Assembly: GCA_028274925.1 (NCBI GenBank)
Contig: JAQCNR010000355.1
Coordinates: 1 to 10,656, forward strand
DNA length: 10,656 nucleotides
Direction: 5' to 3'
Source of the DNA: Halovenus sp.
GTDB taxonomy: Archaea > Halobacteriota > Halobacteria > Halobacteriales > Haloarculaceae
Shown here in pieces: positions 1 through 7,413 of the stretch. The position numbers and the translations under genes were made by a program. How positions within the stretch are numbered: the first letter of the stretch is position 1; each line of letters begins with the position of its first letter. The notes beneath the pieces are model-generated. The model saw only the letters and a program-made list of their open reading frames with translations, searched no databases and was not told the DNA's origin.

Positions 1-2
1 GA

Positions 3-941
3 CGCGGAGCCACCGAGGTCTGGCGTTTTCGGCCCTGAATCCAGCACGCTCTCGACGGCCGTGCGGACGGATTCTGCTTCGTCTGGATAGTCGAGGTGGT
101 CGAGCATCATTGCTGCGGAGAGAATCATCGCCGAAGGGTTTGCAACTCCGTCGCCGGCGATGTCCGGCGCAGAGCCGTGCACTGGCTCGAACAGCGCGTT
201 TTCCTTGCCGATGTTTGCGGAGGGGAGCAGGCCGAGTCCGCCGACCAGTCCGGCAGCGAGGTCAGAGAGCATGTCACCCGCGAGGTTTGGACAGATGACC
301 ACGCCATACTCCTCGGGCGTCATCGCGAGATGCATGGCGAGGGCGTCCATGAGGGCTGTGTCGTACTCGGCGCTTCGCTCTTCACCAACTCGCTCGGCAA
401 CTTCGAGAAAGAGCCCATCAGTTTCCCGCATGACGTTTGCTTTGTGTGCGATGGTGATGTCGTCGTAGTCGTTTCGTCTGGCGTAGTCGAAGCCAAACTC
501 GGCAATCTGCTCTGAGGCGTCTTCGGTGATGACACGGGTGAGCGTCCGCACGCCGTCGGTGATTTCGTCTTCGATGCCCGAGTAGACACCCTCGGTGTTC
601 TCGCGGATAAAGACCATGTCGGTGTCGGGTTGGAGCGCGTCGAGTCCGGGGTAGGCGCGGGCGGGACGGACGTTTGCGAACGACCCGACGATGGACCGGA
701 GCGGGAGGATGACATCCGCTGCCGTCTCGCCGGCCGCGCCGAACAGTGTCGCGTCGGCGTCGGCCGCAATGGCTGCTGTCTCGTCCGGGAGCGCGTCGCC
801 AGTTTCTGCCTGTGTCTCGTCGCCGGCCTCGCCGTGGACGAACTCGAAGCGAACGTCCAGTTCTTCGAGCACATCGACTGCCGCGGGCGTCACTTCCTGA
901 CCGATCCCATCGCCGGGAATCACCGCAATCTCGTGAGTCAT
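3..941 (-). CDS. leuB: 3-isopropylmalate dehydrogenase LeuB, C-terminus cut by window edge
   Basis: This NAD-dependent beta-decarboxylating dehydrogenase converts 3-isopropylmalate to 2-ketoisocaproate in leucine synthesis. The reading frame opens at ATG 941 and stays open to the window edge, giving 313 codons with no stop; the family is usually somewhat longer, so only a short C-terminal piece should be missing. Visible family motifs, in order: the N-terminal IAVIPGDGIGQEV, the nucleotide/substrate stretch FIRENTEGVYSGIE, AHKANVMRETDGLF, CPNLAGDMLSDLAAGLVGG with its metal-binding aspartates, and ALFEPVHGSAPDIAG. Isocitrate dehydrogenase is a relative, but the short length and the leu neighbours favour LeuB. 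It is separated from leuD by the opposite-strand CBS gene, so it may have its own promoter. A weak T-rich element near 965-968 lies about 27 bases before the ATG, which could support a leaderless start. Confidence 0.9.
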   Translation of the reverse strand, partial: MTHEIAVIPGDGIGQEVTPAAVDVLEELDVRFEFVHGEAGDETQAETGDALPDETAAIAADADATLFGAAGETAADVILPLRSIVGSFANVRPARAYPGLDALQPDTDMVFIRENTEGVYSGIEDEITDGVRTLTRVITEDASEQIAEFGFDYARRNDYDDITIAHKANVMRETDGLFLEVAERVGEERSAEYDTALMDALAMHLAMTPEEYGVVICPNLAGDMLSDLAAGLVGGLGLLPSANIGKENALFEPVHGSAPDIAGDGVANPSAMILSAAMMLDHLDYPDEAESVRTAVESVLDSGPKTPDLGGSA

Positions 942-1052
942 GCCCGTATTTGTCGTTGGTGCGGAAAAGAGGGTGTCGATAGCCGCCGCCGGCCGGGCGC
1001 AACAGGAAGCAAAACCGGTACCACTTAGGAGCCAGAAATATAAGAAATATAG

Positions 1053-1487
1053 ATGGAAGACATTTTCGTCGGACGCCTCATGTCCTCAGACGTCGTCACA
1101 GTGACGCCCGAAGACAGCGTTGAGTTTGCGGCAGAACTTCTCTGGGACAAGACTATCGGTTCGGTTGTTGTCGTGGACGAAAAGGAGCGACTGCGGGGCA
1201 TTCTGACGAGTACTGATTTCGTCCGTATCGTCGCTGAAAACGACCCCAAGGATGAGAGTGCCGTCAGCGACTACATGACGAGCGATGTCGTCACCGTCGG
1301 CGTACAGGATTCGATTCAGGAGGCTGCCGACCAGTTGATTACCTACGGCATCCACCACCTCCCGGTCGTCGACAGCGACAACCACGTTATCGGAATGCTC
1401 TCGACGACTGACCTGGCCGCGTATCTCTCCGGTGTCGAAGACCCAACACCGACGTACACGGAAGCAACCCAGACTGGGTCGTCGTAA
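1053..1487 (+). CDS. Stand-alone two-CBS-domain protein
   Basis: This 144-residue soluble protein consists almost entirely of two CBS repeats, at about residues 8-60 and 73-125, followed by a short polar tail. Each repeat carries the usual pattern: an M-S/T-S-D-V-V-T-V entry strand (residues 10-17 and 75-82), a helix, then a V-V-V/P-V-V-D strand and a G-I/M-L-S/T-T-D turn (residues 49-55 and 114-120). CBS pairs generally bind adenine nucleotides or S-adenosylmethionine and act as energy or metabolite sensors; no fused effector domain is present, so the partner is unknown. The gene sits on the strand opposite to the leu genes, between leuB and leuD. It diverges from leuB by 111 bases and converges on leuD with a 30-base gap. 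No good Shine-Dalgarno sequence precedes ATG 1053, since AGGAG at 1027-1031 is too far away, so a leaderless start is possible. Confidence 0.85.
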   Translation: MEDIFVGRLMSSDVVTVTPEDSVEFAAELLWDKTIGSVVVVDEKERLRGILTSTDFVRIVAENDPKDESAVSDYMTSDVVTVGVQDSIQEAADQLITYGIHHLPVVDSDNHVIGMLSTTDLAAYLSGVEDPTPTYTEATQTGSS

Positions 1488-1500
1488 CGTCTTACCGCAG

Positions 1501-1505
1501 AAAAA
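1501..1505 (-). terminator. Possible U-tract terminator of the ilv-leuCD transcript
   Basis: A run of five T on the minus strand lies 12 bases after the leuD stop codon, in the 30-base gap between the converging leuD and CBS genes. Archaeal termination often uses short U-tracts without a strong hairpin. The run is short, so this is a weak call. Confidence 0.3.
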
Positions 1506-1517
1506 TCGGTTCGTCGC

Positions 1518-2120
1518 TTAGACTTCTTCGACGTACGGAAGGTCCGCTGCCGTTTCCTCGACTTTCGAGAGATTCGAGTACATGAGCTGTGTCGTGTCCC
1601 AGATGCCGTCGACGAGGGCCTCTTTCATCGCGTCGTCGATGTTGCCGTGGATGACAGTGTCGTCGTAGGTGGCCGTTTCTTCCTCGACGTCGATTTCGAT
1701 GTCGCCGTCGGGGTTGGCTTCGATCCACTCCTGCAGGGCTGTCACGTCCTCGTGAGAGGCGGTCAACGCCGGGATGCCCAGCGACTTGCAGTTGTCGCGG
1801 AAAATCTCGGCGAAGGATTCGCCGACGACGCCGTCGACGCCCCAGCGCATCATCGCCTGCGGTGCGTGCTCACGCGAGGAGCCACAGCCGAAGTTCTGGT
1901 TGACGACTGCAATCGAGGCTCCCTCGAAGCGGTTGAGCGGGTGGTCGTTGAATTCGCCATTCTCGTCACGCCGAGCGTCGTAAAAGAGGTAATCCGCCAT
2001 GTTGTCGAAGGTTACCTCTTTCATGAACCGCGCGGGCAGAATCTGGTCCGTGTCGACGTCGTCGCCTGGAATCGGCACGCCGGTGCCACCGACCTCGGTG
2101 ATGTGGGCCTCGTCAGCCAT
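1518..2120 (-). CDS. leuD: 3-isopropylmalate dehydratase small subunit LeuD
   Basis: This is the swivel-domain subunit of isopropylmalate isomerase, which pairs with LeuC to convert 2-isopropylmalate to 3-isopropylmalate via dehydration and rehydration. It has 200 residues, a normal length for bacterial-type LeuD. The signature segments DVDTDQILPARF (residues 21-32) and NFGCGSSREHAPQA (residues 76-89) are intact; the GSSREH loop contributes substrate-binding residues. The ATG overlaps the leuC TGA by one base (TGATG), so the two subunits are very probably translationally coupled, which fits their stoichiometric complex. It is the last gene of the tightly packed block before the CBS gene interrupts the cluster. 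The C-terminal tail is acidic, as in haloarchaeal cytosolic proteins. Confidence 0.94.
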   Translation of the reverse strand: MADEAHITEVGGTGVPIPGDDVDTDQILPARFMKEVTFDNMADYLFYDARRDENGEFNDHPLNRFEGASIAVVNQNFGCGSSREHAPQAMMRWGVDGVVGESFAEIFRDNCKSLGIPALTASHEDVTALQEWIEANPDGDIEIDVEEETATYDDTVIHGNIDDAMKEALVDGIWDTTQLMYSNLSKVEETAADLPYVEEV

Positions 2121-3583
2121 CAGTCTGCCACCTCCTCGACATCGGTTGCACTCACTGTCTGCACGTCGTCATCGAAGAACCGACGCGCGTCGGTCACCTC
2201 ACCTTCGACGGCCGCCGCGGCGACCATCGCCGGACTCATCAGGACGGTTCGACCCTCCTTCGAGCCCTGTCGACCGATGAAGTTGCGGTTCGACGAGGAC
2301 GCACAAACCTCGTCTCCTTCGAGGGAATCATCGTTCATCGCCAGACACATCGAACAGCCAGCACGCCGCCACTGGAAGCCAGCCTCGATGAACGTCTCGT
2401 CGATGCCGCGGGCTTCACACTCCGTGCGGACCGTCTCCGACCCGGGAACTGCAAGCGCGCGCACGTCGTCCGCGATGGTGTTGTTTTCGAGAATCTCCGC
2501 AGCAACCTCGAAGTCCGAGACACGCCCGTTCGTACAGGTGCCCAGGAAGGTAACATCGACATCGTAGCCGAGCATCGAGTCGCCCGGTTCGAGGTCCATG
2601 TGTTCGAGTGCGCGTTCGGCGGCCTCCTGGTCCGACCGGGCCTCGAACGAGTCTGGCGCAGGAATCGGTTCGGAGACTTCGATGACCTGTCCGGGGTTGA
2701 TTCCCCAGGTCACGAGTGGGTCGACGTCGTCTATGTTGATGGTCACGACATCATCGTACTCGGCGTCTTCGTCGGATTTGATGGACTCCCAGTACTCTTT
2801 GCGCTGCTCGAACTCGTCGCCCTCGGAGACGTACTCTCGGCCCTTCAGATACTCGTAGGTGGTTTCGTCGGGGTTGATGTAGCCCGCGCGAGCGCCGCCC
2901 TCGATAGACATGTTACAGACCGCGAGTCGACCCTCCATATCCAGTTCTTCGATGGCGGGACCGCCGTACTCGTAGACGTGGCCGACGCCGCCGTCGACAC
3001 CCAGTTCCTGGATGATTTTGAGGATGATGTCTTTCGCGTAGACGCCCTCGCCGAGGCTACCCTCGACGTTGATTCGTCGAACCTTCTGCTTGTCGGCGGC
3101 GATACAGCCAGTCGCGAGGATATCGCGAATCTGGCTGGTGCCGACGCCGACGCCAATCGAGCCAAAGGCACCGTGCGTTGCGGTGTGTGAGTCACCACAG
3201 GCAACGGTCATCCCGGGCTGAGAGAGGCCCAATTCCGGCGCGACGACGTGCGTGATGCCCTGCTGGCCCGACTCGAAGCCGAAGAACGTAATCCCGTTGT
3301 CGGTGACGTTGCGTTCGAGGGCAGAAAGCATGTTCTCGGCTTCATCGTCAGTGAGCGGGCGGTTGCGCTTCTCGGCCTCGGTTGGCGCGATGTGGTCGGT
3401 CGTCGCGTAGTTTCGCTCTGGGAAGGCGACGTCGATGCCGCGTTCTTCGAGCATCGCAAAGGCCTGCGGACTGGTCACCTCGTGGATGAGGTGGAGGCCG
3501 ATGAACAGTTGGTCCTGTCCGTTCGGCAGTTCAGTCACCTTGTGTTTCTCCCAAACTTTGTCGTACAGTGTGTTTTGACTCAT
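2120..3583 (-). CDS. leuC: 3-isopropylmalate dehydratase large subunit LeuC, bacterial type
   Basis: This is the aconitase-superfamily subunit that carries the [4Fe-4S] cluster of isopropylmalate isomerase and works with LeuD in leucine synthesis. The 487 residues include LIHEVTSPQAF (residues 32-42), CGDSHTATHGAFGSIGVGVG (129-148), and the three cluster cysteines C350 in FLGTCTNGR, and C410 and C413 in GCSMC, at spacing like E. coli LeuC. The length and these motifs match the bacterial-type LeuC rather than the shorter archaeal homoaconitase-type enzyme, which suggests ancient acquisition from bacteria; that is inference. An extra acidic stretch around residues 250-290 is a typical halophilic insertion. 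The start ATG overlaps the stop of the upstream 66-residue ORF (ATGA), and its stop overlaps leuD, so it lies inside a coupled operon. Confidence 0.95.
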   Translation of the reverse strand: MSQNTLYDKVWEKHKVTELPNGQDQLFIGLHLIHEVTSPQAFAMLEERGIDVAFPERNYATTDHIAPTEAEKRNRPLTDDEAENMLSALERNVTDNGITFFGFESGQQGITHVVAPELGLSQPGMTVACGDSHTATHGAFGSIGVGVGTSQIRDILATGCIAADKQKVRRINVEGSLGEGVYAKDIILKIIQELGVDGGVGHVYEYGGPAIEELDMEGRLAVCNMSIEGGARAGYINPDETTYEYLKGREYVSEGDEFEQRKEYWESIKSDEDAEYDDVVTINIDDVDPLVTWGINPGQVIEVSEPIPAPDSFEARSDQEAAERALEHMDLEPGDSMLGYDVDVTFLGTCTNGRVSDFEVAAEILENNTIADDVRALAVPGSETVRTECEARGIDETFIEAGFQWRRAGCSMCLAMNDDSLEGDEVCASSSNRNFIGRQGSKEGRTVLMSPAMVAAAAVEGEVTDARRFFDDDVQTVSATDVEEVAD

Positions 3584-3780
3584 ACTGATCTCTCACGTCC
3601 TTCTGTGCCGCGCTCGAAGGCGCGGTCTGCGCCCTCGGCGTTGTCGTGGTCCACGTCGGCCATCGTCTCCTCGTCGGCCTCGTGGCCGCCGTCGGCGGCG
3701 ATTTCGTCCGTCGCGTAGTAGTTCCGCCCGAATGCTGTTCCTGTGTGTGGATGTGTGTGGTCGATATCTTGCATCTTCAT
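3580..3780 (-). CDS. Unrecognised 66-residue acidic protein between ilvC and leuC
   Basis: I do not recognise a family. The ORF encodes 66 residues beginning MKMQDIDHTHPHTGTAFGRN and ending in a charged tail. The N-terminal third is histidine-rich (H8, H10, H12) and contains aromatic and glycine residues; the remainder is acidic and looks disordered. It is convincing as a gene because of its packing: its ATG overlaps the ilvC TGA by four bases (ATGA) and its TGA overlaps the leuC ATG in the same way, which leaves no other reading for this 193-base interval and implies translational coupling on both sides. No membrane segment, signal peptide or Cys ligand is visible. A small accessory or regulatory partner of a branched-chain enzyme, or a simple coupling ORF, are both possible. 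A longer alternative frame at 3593-3790 is arginine-rich and not halophilic in composition. Confidence 0.75.
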   Translation of the reverse strand: MKMQDIDHTHPHTGTAFGRNYYATDEIAADGGHEADEETMADVDHDNAEGADRAFERGTEGRERSV

Positions 3781-4775
3781 TGTTGGTCACCCCACTCGAA
3801 GAGGTCGCGCAGTCGTTCGCCGACTTCCTCGATCTGATGGTTCTGTTCTGCGCTGCGATACTGCTTGTAGGCCGGCCGGTGTGCCTGATTCTCGGAAATC
3901 CACTCGCGAGCGAACTCGCCGTTCTGGACGCCCTCGAGGATCTCTTCCATCCCTTCGCGGTCGATGACCTCCTCGCCTCGCGTCAAGCCACCGTACTCTG
4001 CGGTGTCAGACACTGAATCCCACATCTCCATGTGGCCGCCTTCGTACATCAGGTCGACAATCAGCTTGAGTTCGTTCAGACACTCGAAGTAGGCCATCTC
4101 CGGCGAGTAGCCAGCGTCGACGAGCGTCTCGAAGCCGACTTTGACCATCTCGGTGACGCCGCCACAGAGGACGGCCTGCTCGCCGAAGAGGTCGGTTTCG
4201 GTCTCCTCGCGGAACGTCGTCTCGATGACGCCTGCCCGCGTGCAGCCAATCGCCTGTGCGTAGGCCAGTCCTTCCTCGTGGGCCTGTCCGGTGGCGTTCT
4301 GGTAGACTGCAAGCAGTCCCGGCGTACCTTCGCCGCGCTTGTACGTTCGGCGCACGAGGTGGCCCGGTGACTTCGGCGCGACCATCGTCACGTCGACGCC
4401 TGCTGGCGGTTCGATCTGGCCGTAGTGAATGTTGAATCCGTGTGCGAACTGCAGCGTGTCGCCCTCGTCCAGTCCGTCCTTGACTGCCTCGTAGACGGCA
4501 GGCTGGACGGTATCCGGGATGAGCATGACGACGGTGTCGGCCTGTTCGGCCGCCGCGTCGGGCGTCGCCACGTCCAGTCCGTCGGCTTCGACTTCGGCAC
4601 GCGAGGACGACCCCTCACGCAGGCCAACGACCACGTCGACACCGCTGTCGTCGAGATTCTGCGCGTGTGCGTGGCCCTGGCTGCCGTAGCCAAGCACTGC
4701 AACTGTCTTGTCTTCGATGTACGATTCCTCGGCGTCGTCGTCGTAGTACACTGTCGTCGTAAACTCGTCTGTCAT
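3777..4775 (-). CDS. ilvC: Ketol-acid reductoisomerase IlvC, class I
   Basis: This Mg-dependent enzyme isomerises and reduces 2-acetolactate or 2-aceto-2-hydroxybutyrate with NAD(P)H, the second common step to valine, leucine and isoleucine. At 332 residues it is a short class I enzyme. The Rossmann glycine motif GYGSQGHAHAQNL spans residues 29-41, followed by a cofactor-selecting loop LREGSSSR (52-59) whose serines and arginines suggest NADPH use. AHGFNIHYG places the catalytic-region histidine at H112. The metal ligands are visible as D195 and E199 in TETDLFGEQ and E231 and E235 in ECLNE. The C-terminal knotted helical domain is complete. The ATG lies 3 bases after the ilvN stop, and the TGA overlaps the next ORF. 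The N-terminal acid cluster (YYDDDAEE) is typical of haloarchaea. Confidence 0.96.
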   Translation of the reverse strand: MTDEFTTTVYYDDDAEESYIEDKTVAVLGYGSQGHAHAQNLDDSGVDVVVGLREGSSSRAEVEADGLDVATPDAAAEQADTVVMLIPDTVQPAVYEAVKDGLDEGDTLQFAHGFNIHYGQIEPPAGVDVTMVAPKSPGHLVRRTYKRGEGTPGLLAVYQNATGQAHEEGLAYAQAIGCTRAGVIETTFREETETDLFGEQAVLCGGVTEMVKVGFETLVDAGYSPEMAYFECLNELKLIVDLMYEGGHMEMWDSVSDTAEYGGLTRGEEVIDREGMEEILEGVQNGEFAREWISENQAHRPAYKQYRSAEQNHQIEEVGERLRDLFEWGDQQ

Positions 4776-4778
4776 GAT

Positions 4779-5435
4779 TCAGTCGTCTGCCTCTTCTGTT
4801 TCAACTTGTGCCTCTGTTGGTGCCTGATTCGGCTGTGTGACTTGCGCTGTTGGGGCCTCACCGCGCGCGATGGCGGCATAGCCCGTCCGGGCAACCTCAC
4901 GAATGCCGAACTGGTCGTAGGCGTCGATTGCGTCGTCGATTTTCTGCTCGTCGCCGGTGATTTCGATGGTAATCGTCCGTGGACCGGCGTCCAGTGTCTG
5001 GCCGTCGTACATGTCGGTGATGGCGTTGACTTTGTCCGGGTCGCGGCCGTTAACCTTCAGGATGACCAGTTCACGCTGGACAGCGTCGTGGTCGAGTTCT
5101 CGCACCGAAATCACGGGAATCAGCTTTTCGAGCTGTTTTTTCGCCTGGTCGACGCCGGGCCGTGGCTCCTCGATGACGATTGTCATCCGCGCCAAATCGT
5201 CGTCGACAGTCGGGCCGACAGTCAGCGATTCGATGTTGAACTGTCGGCGGCTGAACAGCCCGGAGACCTCTGCGAGGACGCCGGGTTCGTGTTTCACCAG
5301 CGCCGACAAGACGGCTCGCTGTGGTGGGTGTTCTGCCTCTGCCTCGGGGTCGATTCTGATTCCCTGACTGTTTCGCCGTCCCTCCGGATGCATCCGCTCG
5401 TCCGGGGCGGGACCGGGAAGTTCGCCTTTCGTCAT
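4779..5435 (-). CDS. ilvN: Acetohydroxyacid synthase small (regulatory) subunit IlvN
   Basis: This is the regulatory subunit that activates IlvB and gives feedback inhibition by branched-chain amino acids. An N-terminal ACT domain covers about residues 40-113, with the family signature PGVLAEVSGLFSRRQFNIES (51-70), and a C-terminal AHAS small-subunit domain covers about 120-192 (RELVILKV, TITIEITG, FGIREVARTG). At 218 residues it is longer than bacterial homologues of about 160-170, because of a roughly 40-residue polar N-terminal extension and a Gln/Glu/Ala/Thr-rich acidic tail from about residue 193; both look disordered. The ATG overlaps the ilvB TGA (ATGA), so the two subunits are coupled. 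An internal Met at residue 15 would be an alternative start, but the overlap with ilvB favours the upstream one. Confidence 0.94.
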   Translation of the reverse strand: MTKGELPGPAPDERMHPEGRRNSQGIRIDPEAEAEHPPQRAVLSALVKHEPGVLAEVSGLFSRRQFNIESLTVGPTVDDDLARMTIVIEEPRPGVDQAKKQLEKLIPVISVRELDHDAVQRELVILKVNGRDPDKVNAITDMYDGQTLDAGPRTITIEITGDEQKIDDAIDAYDQFGIREVARTGYAAIARGEAPTAQVTQPNQAPTEAQVETEEADD

Positions 5436-7186
5436 AGTTCCTCCAGGTGGTCTTCGTTCAGTGCAAAGCGGGCGTTGTCGCCGCCGCTTGGCACCATCGG
5501 GTAGACGTTCTCTGCCGGGTCGATAATCGCGTCAATCACAGACGGCCCGTCGTACTCGCGGGCCTGCTCGATCGTCTCCTCGACGTTGTCGGGGTCCTCG
5601 ACACGCAGTCCCTGTGCGCCGAAGGCTTCGGCGAGTTTGTCGAACTCGGGCACCCACGGGTACTCCGAGGCCATCCGTCGGCCCTCGAAGAAGCCGTCCT
5701 GCCACTGCCGGACCATCCCGACAGCCTCGTTGTTCAGGACGACGATGGTGATGTTGAGTTGTTCGCGGACCGCAACGGAGAGCTCCTGTGCGGTCATCAA
5801 GAAGGAGCCGTCGCCGTCGAAGGCAACAACCTCCTTGTCGGGTGCGGCAATCTTCGCGCCGATGGCTGCGGGTACCGCATAGCCCATCGTCCCGAGGCCG
5901 TGCGAGGTAACCCACGTCCGGGGCTCTCGCCAGGTCCAGAACTGCCAGGCCCACATCTGGTGTTGACCAACGCCTGCCGCGACGATGGCGTCGTCTGGCG
6001 TCAGTTCGTCGTATTTCTCGACGACGTACTGCGGTTTCAGTGGGTCGTCGTCGGGCATCTCGTACTCCAGCGGATACTCGTCTTTCCAGGTCTGGCACTG
6101 CTCGCGCCACTCGTCGGCCGGCGGCGTCTGGTTCATCGCCTCGTCGAGCTGGTCGATGACGATTCCGGCGTCGCCGACCAGTGGGTAATCTGCCTTGACG
6201 TTTTTCGAGATTTCCGCGGGGTCGATATCGATGTGGATAATCTCTGCGTCCGGCGCGAAGGTTGCGATTTCGCCGGTCAGGCGGTCGTCGAACCGCGTGC
6301 CGATACCGACGAGCACGTCACAGTTCGAGATTGCCAGGTTGGCGTAGCCGGTACCGTGCATCCCGGCGATTCCCTGCGCCAGGTCGTCGGTTTCGGGATA
6401 GGCACCGGTGCCGGGCATCGTCGTCAGCACCGGAATCTCGTATTCCTGTGCGAACTCGCGCAGTTCCTCGCAGGCTTCGCCCTTGATGACGCCACCGCCA
6501 GCCAGAATAGCCGGTCGTTCGGCGGTTTCGAGCGTCTTCGCGGCTTCTTCGAGAATAACCTCGTCGGCAGTTGTCGGCGGATTGTACGTCTCTGGACTCT
6601 CCGCGACGGCGGCTTCGGTGTCTGTCTCGCCGTTTGTCACGTCTTTGGGCAGGTCGACGAGCGTCGGCCCTTGTCGGCCTTCGTTGGCCAATGCCCACGC
6701 CTCGCCGACGTCCTTGCCGACAGTATCGGAGTCCTCGGCGAAGATGTTGTATTTCGTGATTGGCTGGGTGACGCCGATGGTGTCTGTCTCTTGGAAGGCG
6801 TCGTTACCGACGAACTCTGTCGGGACCTGTCCCGTGAGCGCAATCAGCGGGTCAGAGTCCATGTTCGCGTCGGCGATGCCGGTGATGAGATTCGTCGCAC
6901 CGGGGCCAGAGGTGGCCATACAGACGCCGGGGTCGCCGGTGACGATGCCGTAGGCGTCAGCGGCGTGGACCGCGCCCTGTTCGTGGGCCATCGTGTAGTG
7001 GTCCATCGCTTCGTGCTCGTACAGCGCGTCGTAGACGGGCATGATGGCTCCGCCCTGCACGCCAAAGAGCGTGTCAGCGCCGGCGTTTTCGAGCGCTGCC
7101 ACGGCCGCGTCCGCGCCTGTCTCGATCTCTGTTGTTGTCGTCTGTTCGTCGTCGTGTTCTTTTGGGACAGATGCACGCTCGCTCAT
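5432..7186 (-). CDS. ilvB: Acetohydroxyacid (acetolactate) synthase large subunit IlvB
   Basis: This thiamine-diphosphate enzyme condenses pyruvate with pyruvate or 2-ketobutyrate, the first common step of branched-chain amino acid synthesis. The three ThDP-family domains are complete in 584 residues. The Glu that activates the cofactor is E69 in AHEQGAVHAADAYG. The central FAD/Rossmann-like domain has GIGTRFDDRLTGE (residues 295-306). The ThDP/Mg motif runs from GDG at 458-460 to NN at 485-486. VGQHQMWAWQFW and MVRQWQDGFFEGR (491-503) are acetohydroxyacid-synthase signatures; W495 corresponds to the Trp that favours 2-ketobutyrate and binds herbicides in known enzymes. ATG 7186 is preferred over ATG 7192 because GGAGG at 7194-7198 lies 7 bases before the former and only 1 before the latter. 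It is the first gene of the tightly packed ilvBNC-leuCD block. Confidence 0.96.
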   Translation of the reverse strand: MSERASVPKEHDDEQTTTTEIETGADAAVAALENAGADTLFGVQGGAIMPVYDALYEHEAMDHYTMAHEQGAVHAADAYGIVTGDPGVCMATSGPGATNLITGIADANMDSDPLIALTGQVPTEFVGNDAFQETDTIGVTQPITKYNIFAEDSDTVGKDVGEAWALANEGRQGPTLVDLPKDVTNGETDTEAAVAESPETYNPPTTADEVILEEAAKTLETAERPAILAGGGVIKGEACEELREFAQEYEIPVLTTMPGTGAYPETDDLAQGIAGMHGTGYANLAISNCDVLVGIGTRFDDRLTGEIATFAPDAEIIHIDIDPAEISKNVKADYPLVGDAGIVIDQLDEAMNQTPPADEWREQCQTWKDEYPLEYEMPDDDPLKPQYVVEKYDELTPDDAIVAAGVGQHQMWAWQFWTWREPRTWVTSHGLGTMGYAVPAAIGAKIAAPDKEVVAFDGDGSFLMTAQELSVAVREQLNITIVVLNNEAVGMVRQWQDGFFEGRRMASEYPWVPEFDKLAEAFGAQGLRVEDPDNVEETIEQAREYDGPSVIDAIIDPAENVYPMVPSGGDNARFALNEDHLEEL

Positions 7187-7193
7187 GTACATC

Positions 7194-7198
7194 CCTCC
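7194..7198 (-). promoter_or_regulatory. Shine-Dalgarno sequence of ilvB
   Basis: The minus strand reads GGAGG here, 7 bases before ATG 7186 and 1 base before ATG 7192. It therefore decides the ilvB start in favour of 7186 and shows that the ilvB mRNA carries a leader rather than starting at the ATG. Confidence 0.65.
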
Positions 7199-7264
7199 GT
7201 CGACTGTGTAAATTGCATATGTGGTGGTCGCTGTCGTCGATCAACTGCGTAGCGATACGAACCG

Positions 7265-7302
7265 AAAAACTGGTGAGTAGTGTGAGGGGCTAAGTCGCCC
7301 CT
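7265..7302 (-). terminator. Hairpin plus T5: candidate attenuator/terminator before ilvB
   Basis: On the minus strand AGGGGC and GCCCCT (7302-7297 and 7290-7285) form a perfect 6-base stem with a 6-base loop, followed 15 bases later by a run of five T (7269-7265). The stop codon of the upstream 32-codon ORF (7292-7290) lies at the loop/stem junction, so ribosome position could affect folding. The U-run is not directly adjacent to the stem, so it is not a classical intrinsic terminator. Confidence 0.35.
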
Positions 7303-7388
7303 ACAATACGACCGCTGACGGCCAGTGGCCGTCCGGCGGCATCGCTGCTGGCACGGGTCGAATACTCTCGGCCAGCGTGTTCTCGCAT
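7290..7388 (-). CDS. Candidate 32-residue leader peptide ahead of ilvB
   Basis: ATG 7388 lies about 29 bases downstream of the centre of a TATA-like box, so a transcript from that promoter would start within a few bases of the ATG, the near-leaderless arrangement usual in haloarchaea. The 32-codon ORF begins MREHAGREYS and ends LAVSGRIVGAT. Four of its last 11 residues are branched-chain (Leu22, Val24, Ile28, Val29), and the stop codon falls within a hairpin upstream of ilvB. That resembles the layout of enterobacterial branched-chain leader peptides, although ribosome-stalling attenuation is not established in archaea. I recognise no protein family. The alternative is that this is a chance ORF in an untranslated leader; the promoter spacing argues against chance but does not prove translation. 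Confidence 0.45.
   Translation of the reverse strand: MREHAGREYSTRASSDAAGRPLAVSGRIVGAT
7317..7333. repeat. 17-bp inverted repeat within the ilvB leader
   Basis: GACGGCCA and TGGCCGTC are perfect 8-base arms around a single central G. As RNA it could form a 6-bp stem with a 5-base loop; as DNA it could be a dimeric regulator site. It lies about 57 bases inside the inferred transcript, over codons 19-24 of the small ORF. Confidence 0.5.
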
Positions 7389-7413
7389 CAGTACGTATCT
7401 CTGTTCGGGGGTG

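Noticed and set aside
1647..2567. 306-codon plus-strand open frame opposite leuD and leuC
   Set aside because: It is antisense to two recognised enzymes, has no recognisable motif, and has a Ser/Thr/Arg-rich second half typical of shadow frames.
4425..5504. 359-codon plus-strand open frame spanning the ilvN/ilvC junction
   Set aside because: It runs antisense across two certain genes, its composition is unusual (Cys- and Trp-rich), and no domain is visible.
5447..7252. 601-codon open frame on the plus strand opposite ilvB
   Set aside because: It is a mirror frame caused by GC-rich haloarchaeal codon use; the product is rich in Arg, Val, Cys and Phe without halophilic acidity or family motifs, and ilvB on the other strand is unambiguous.
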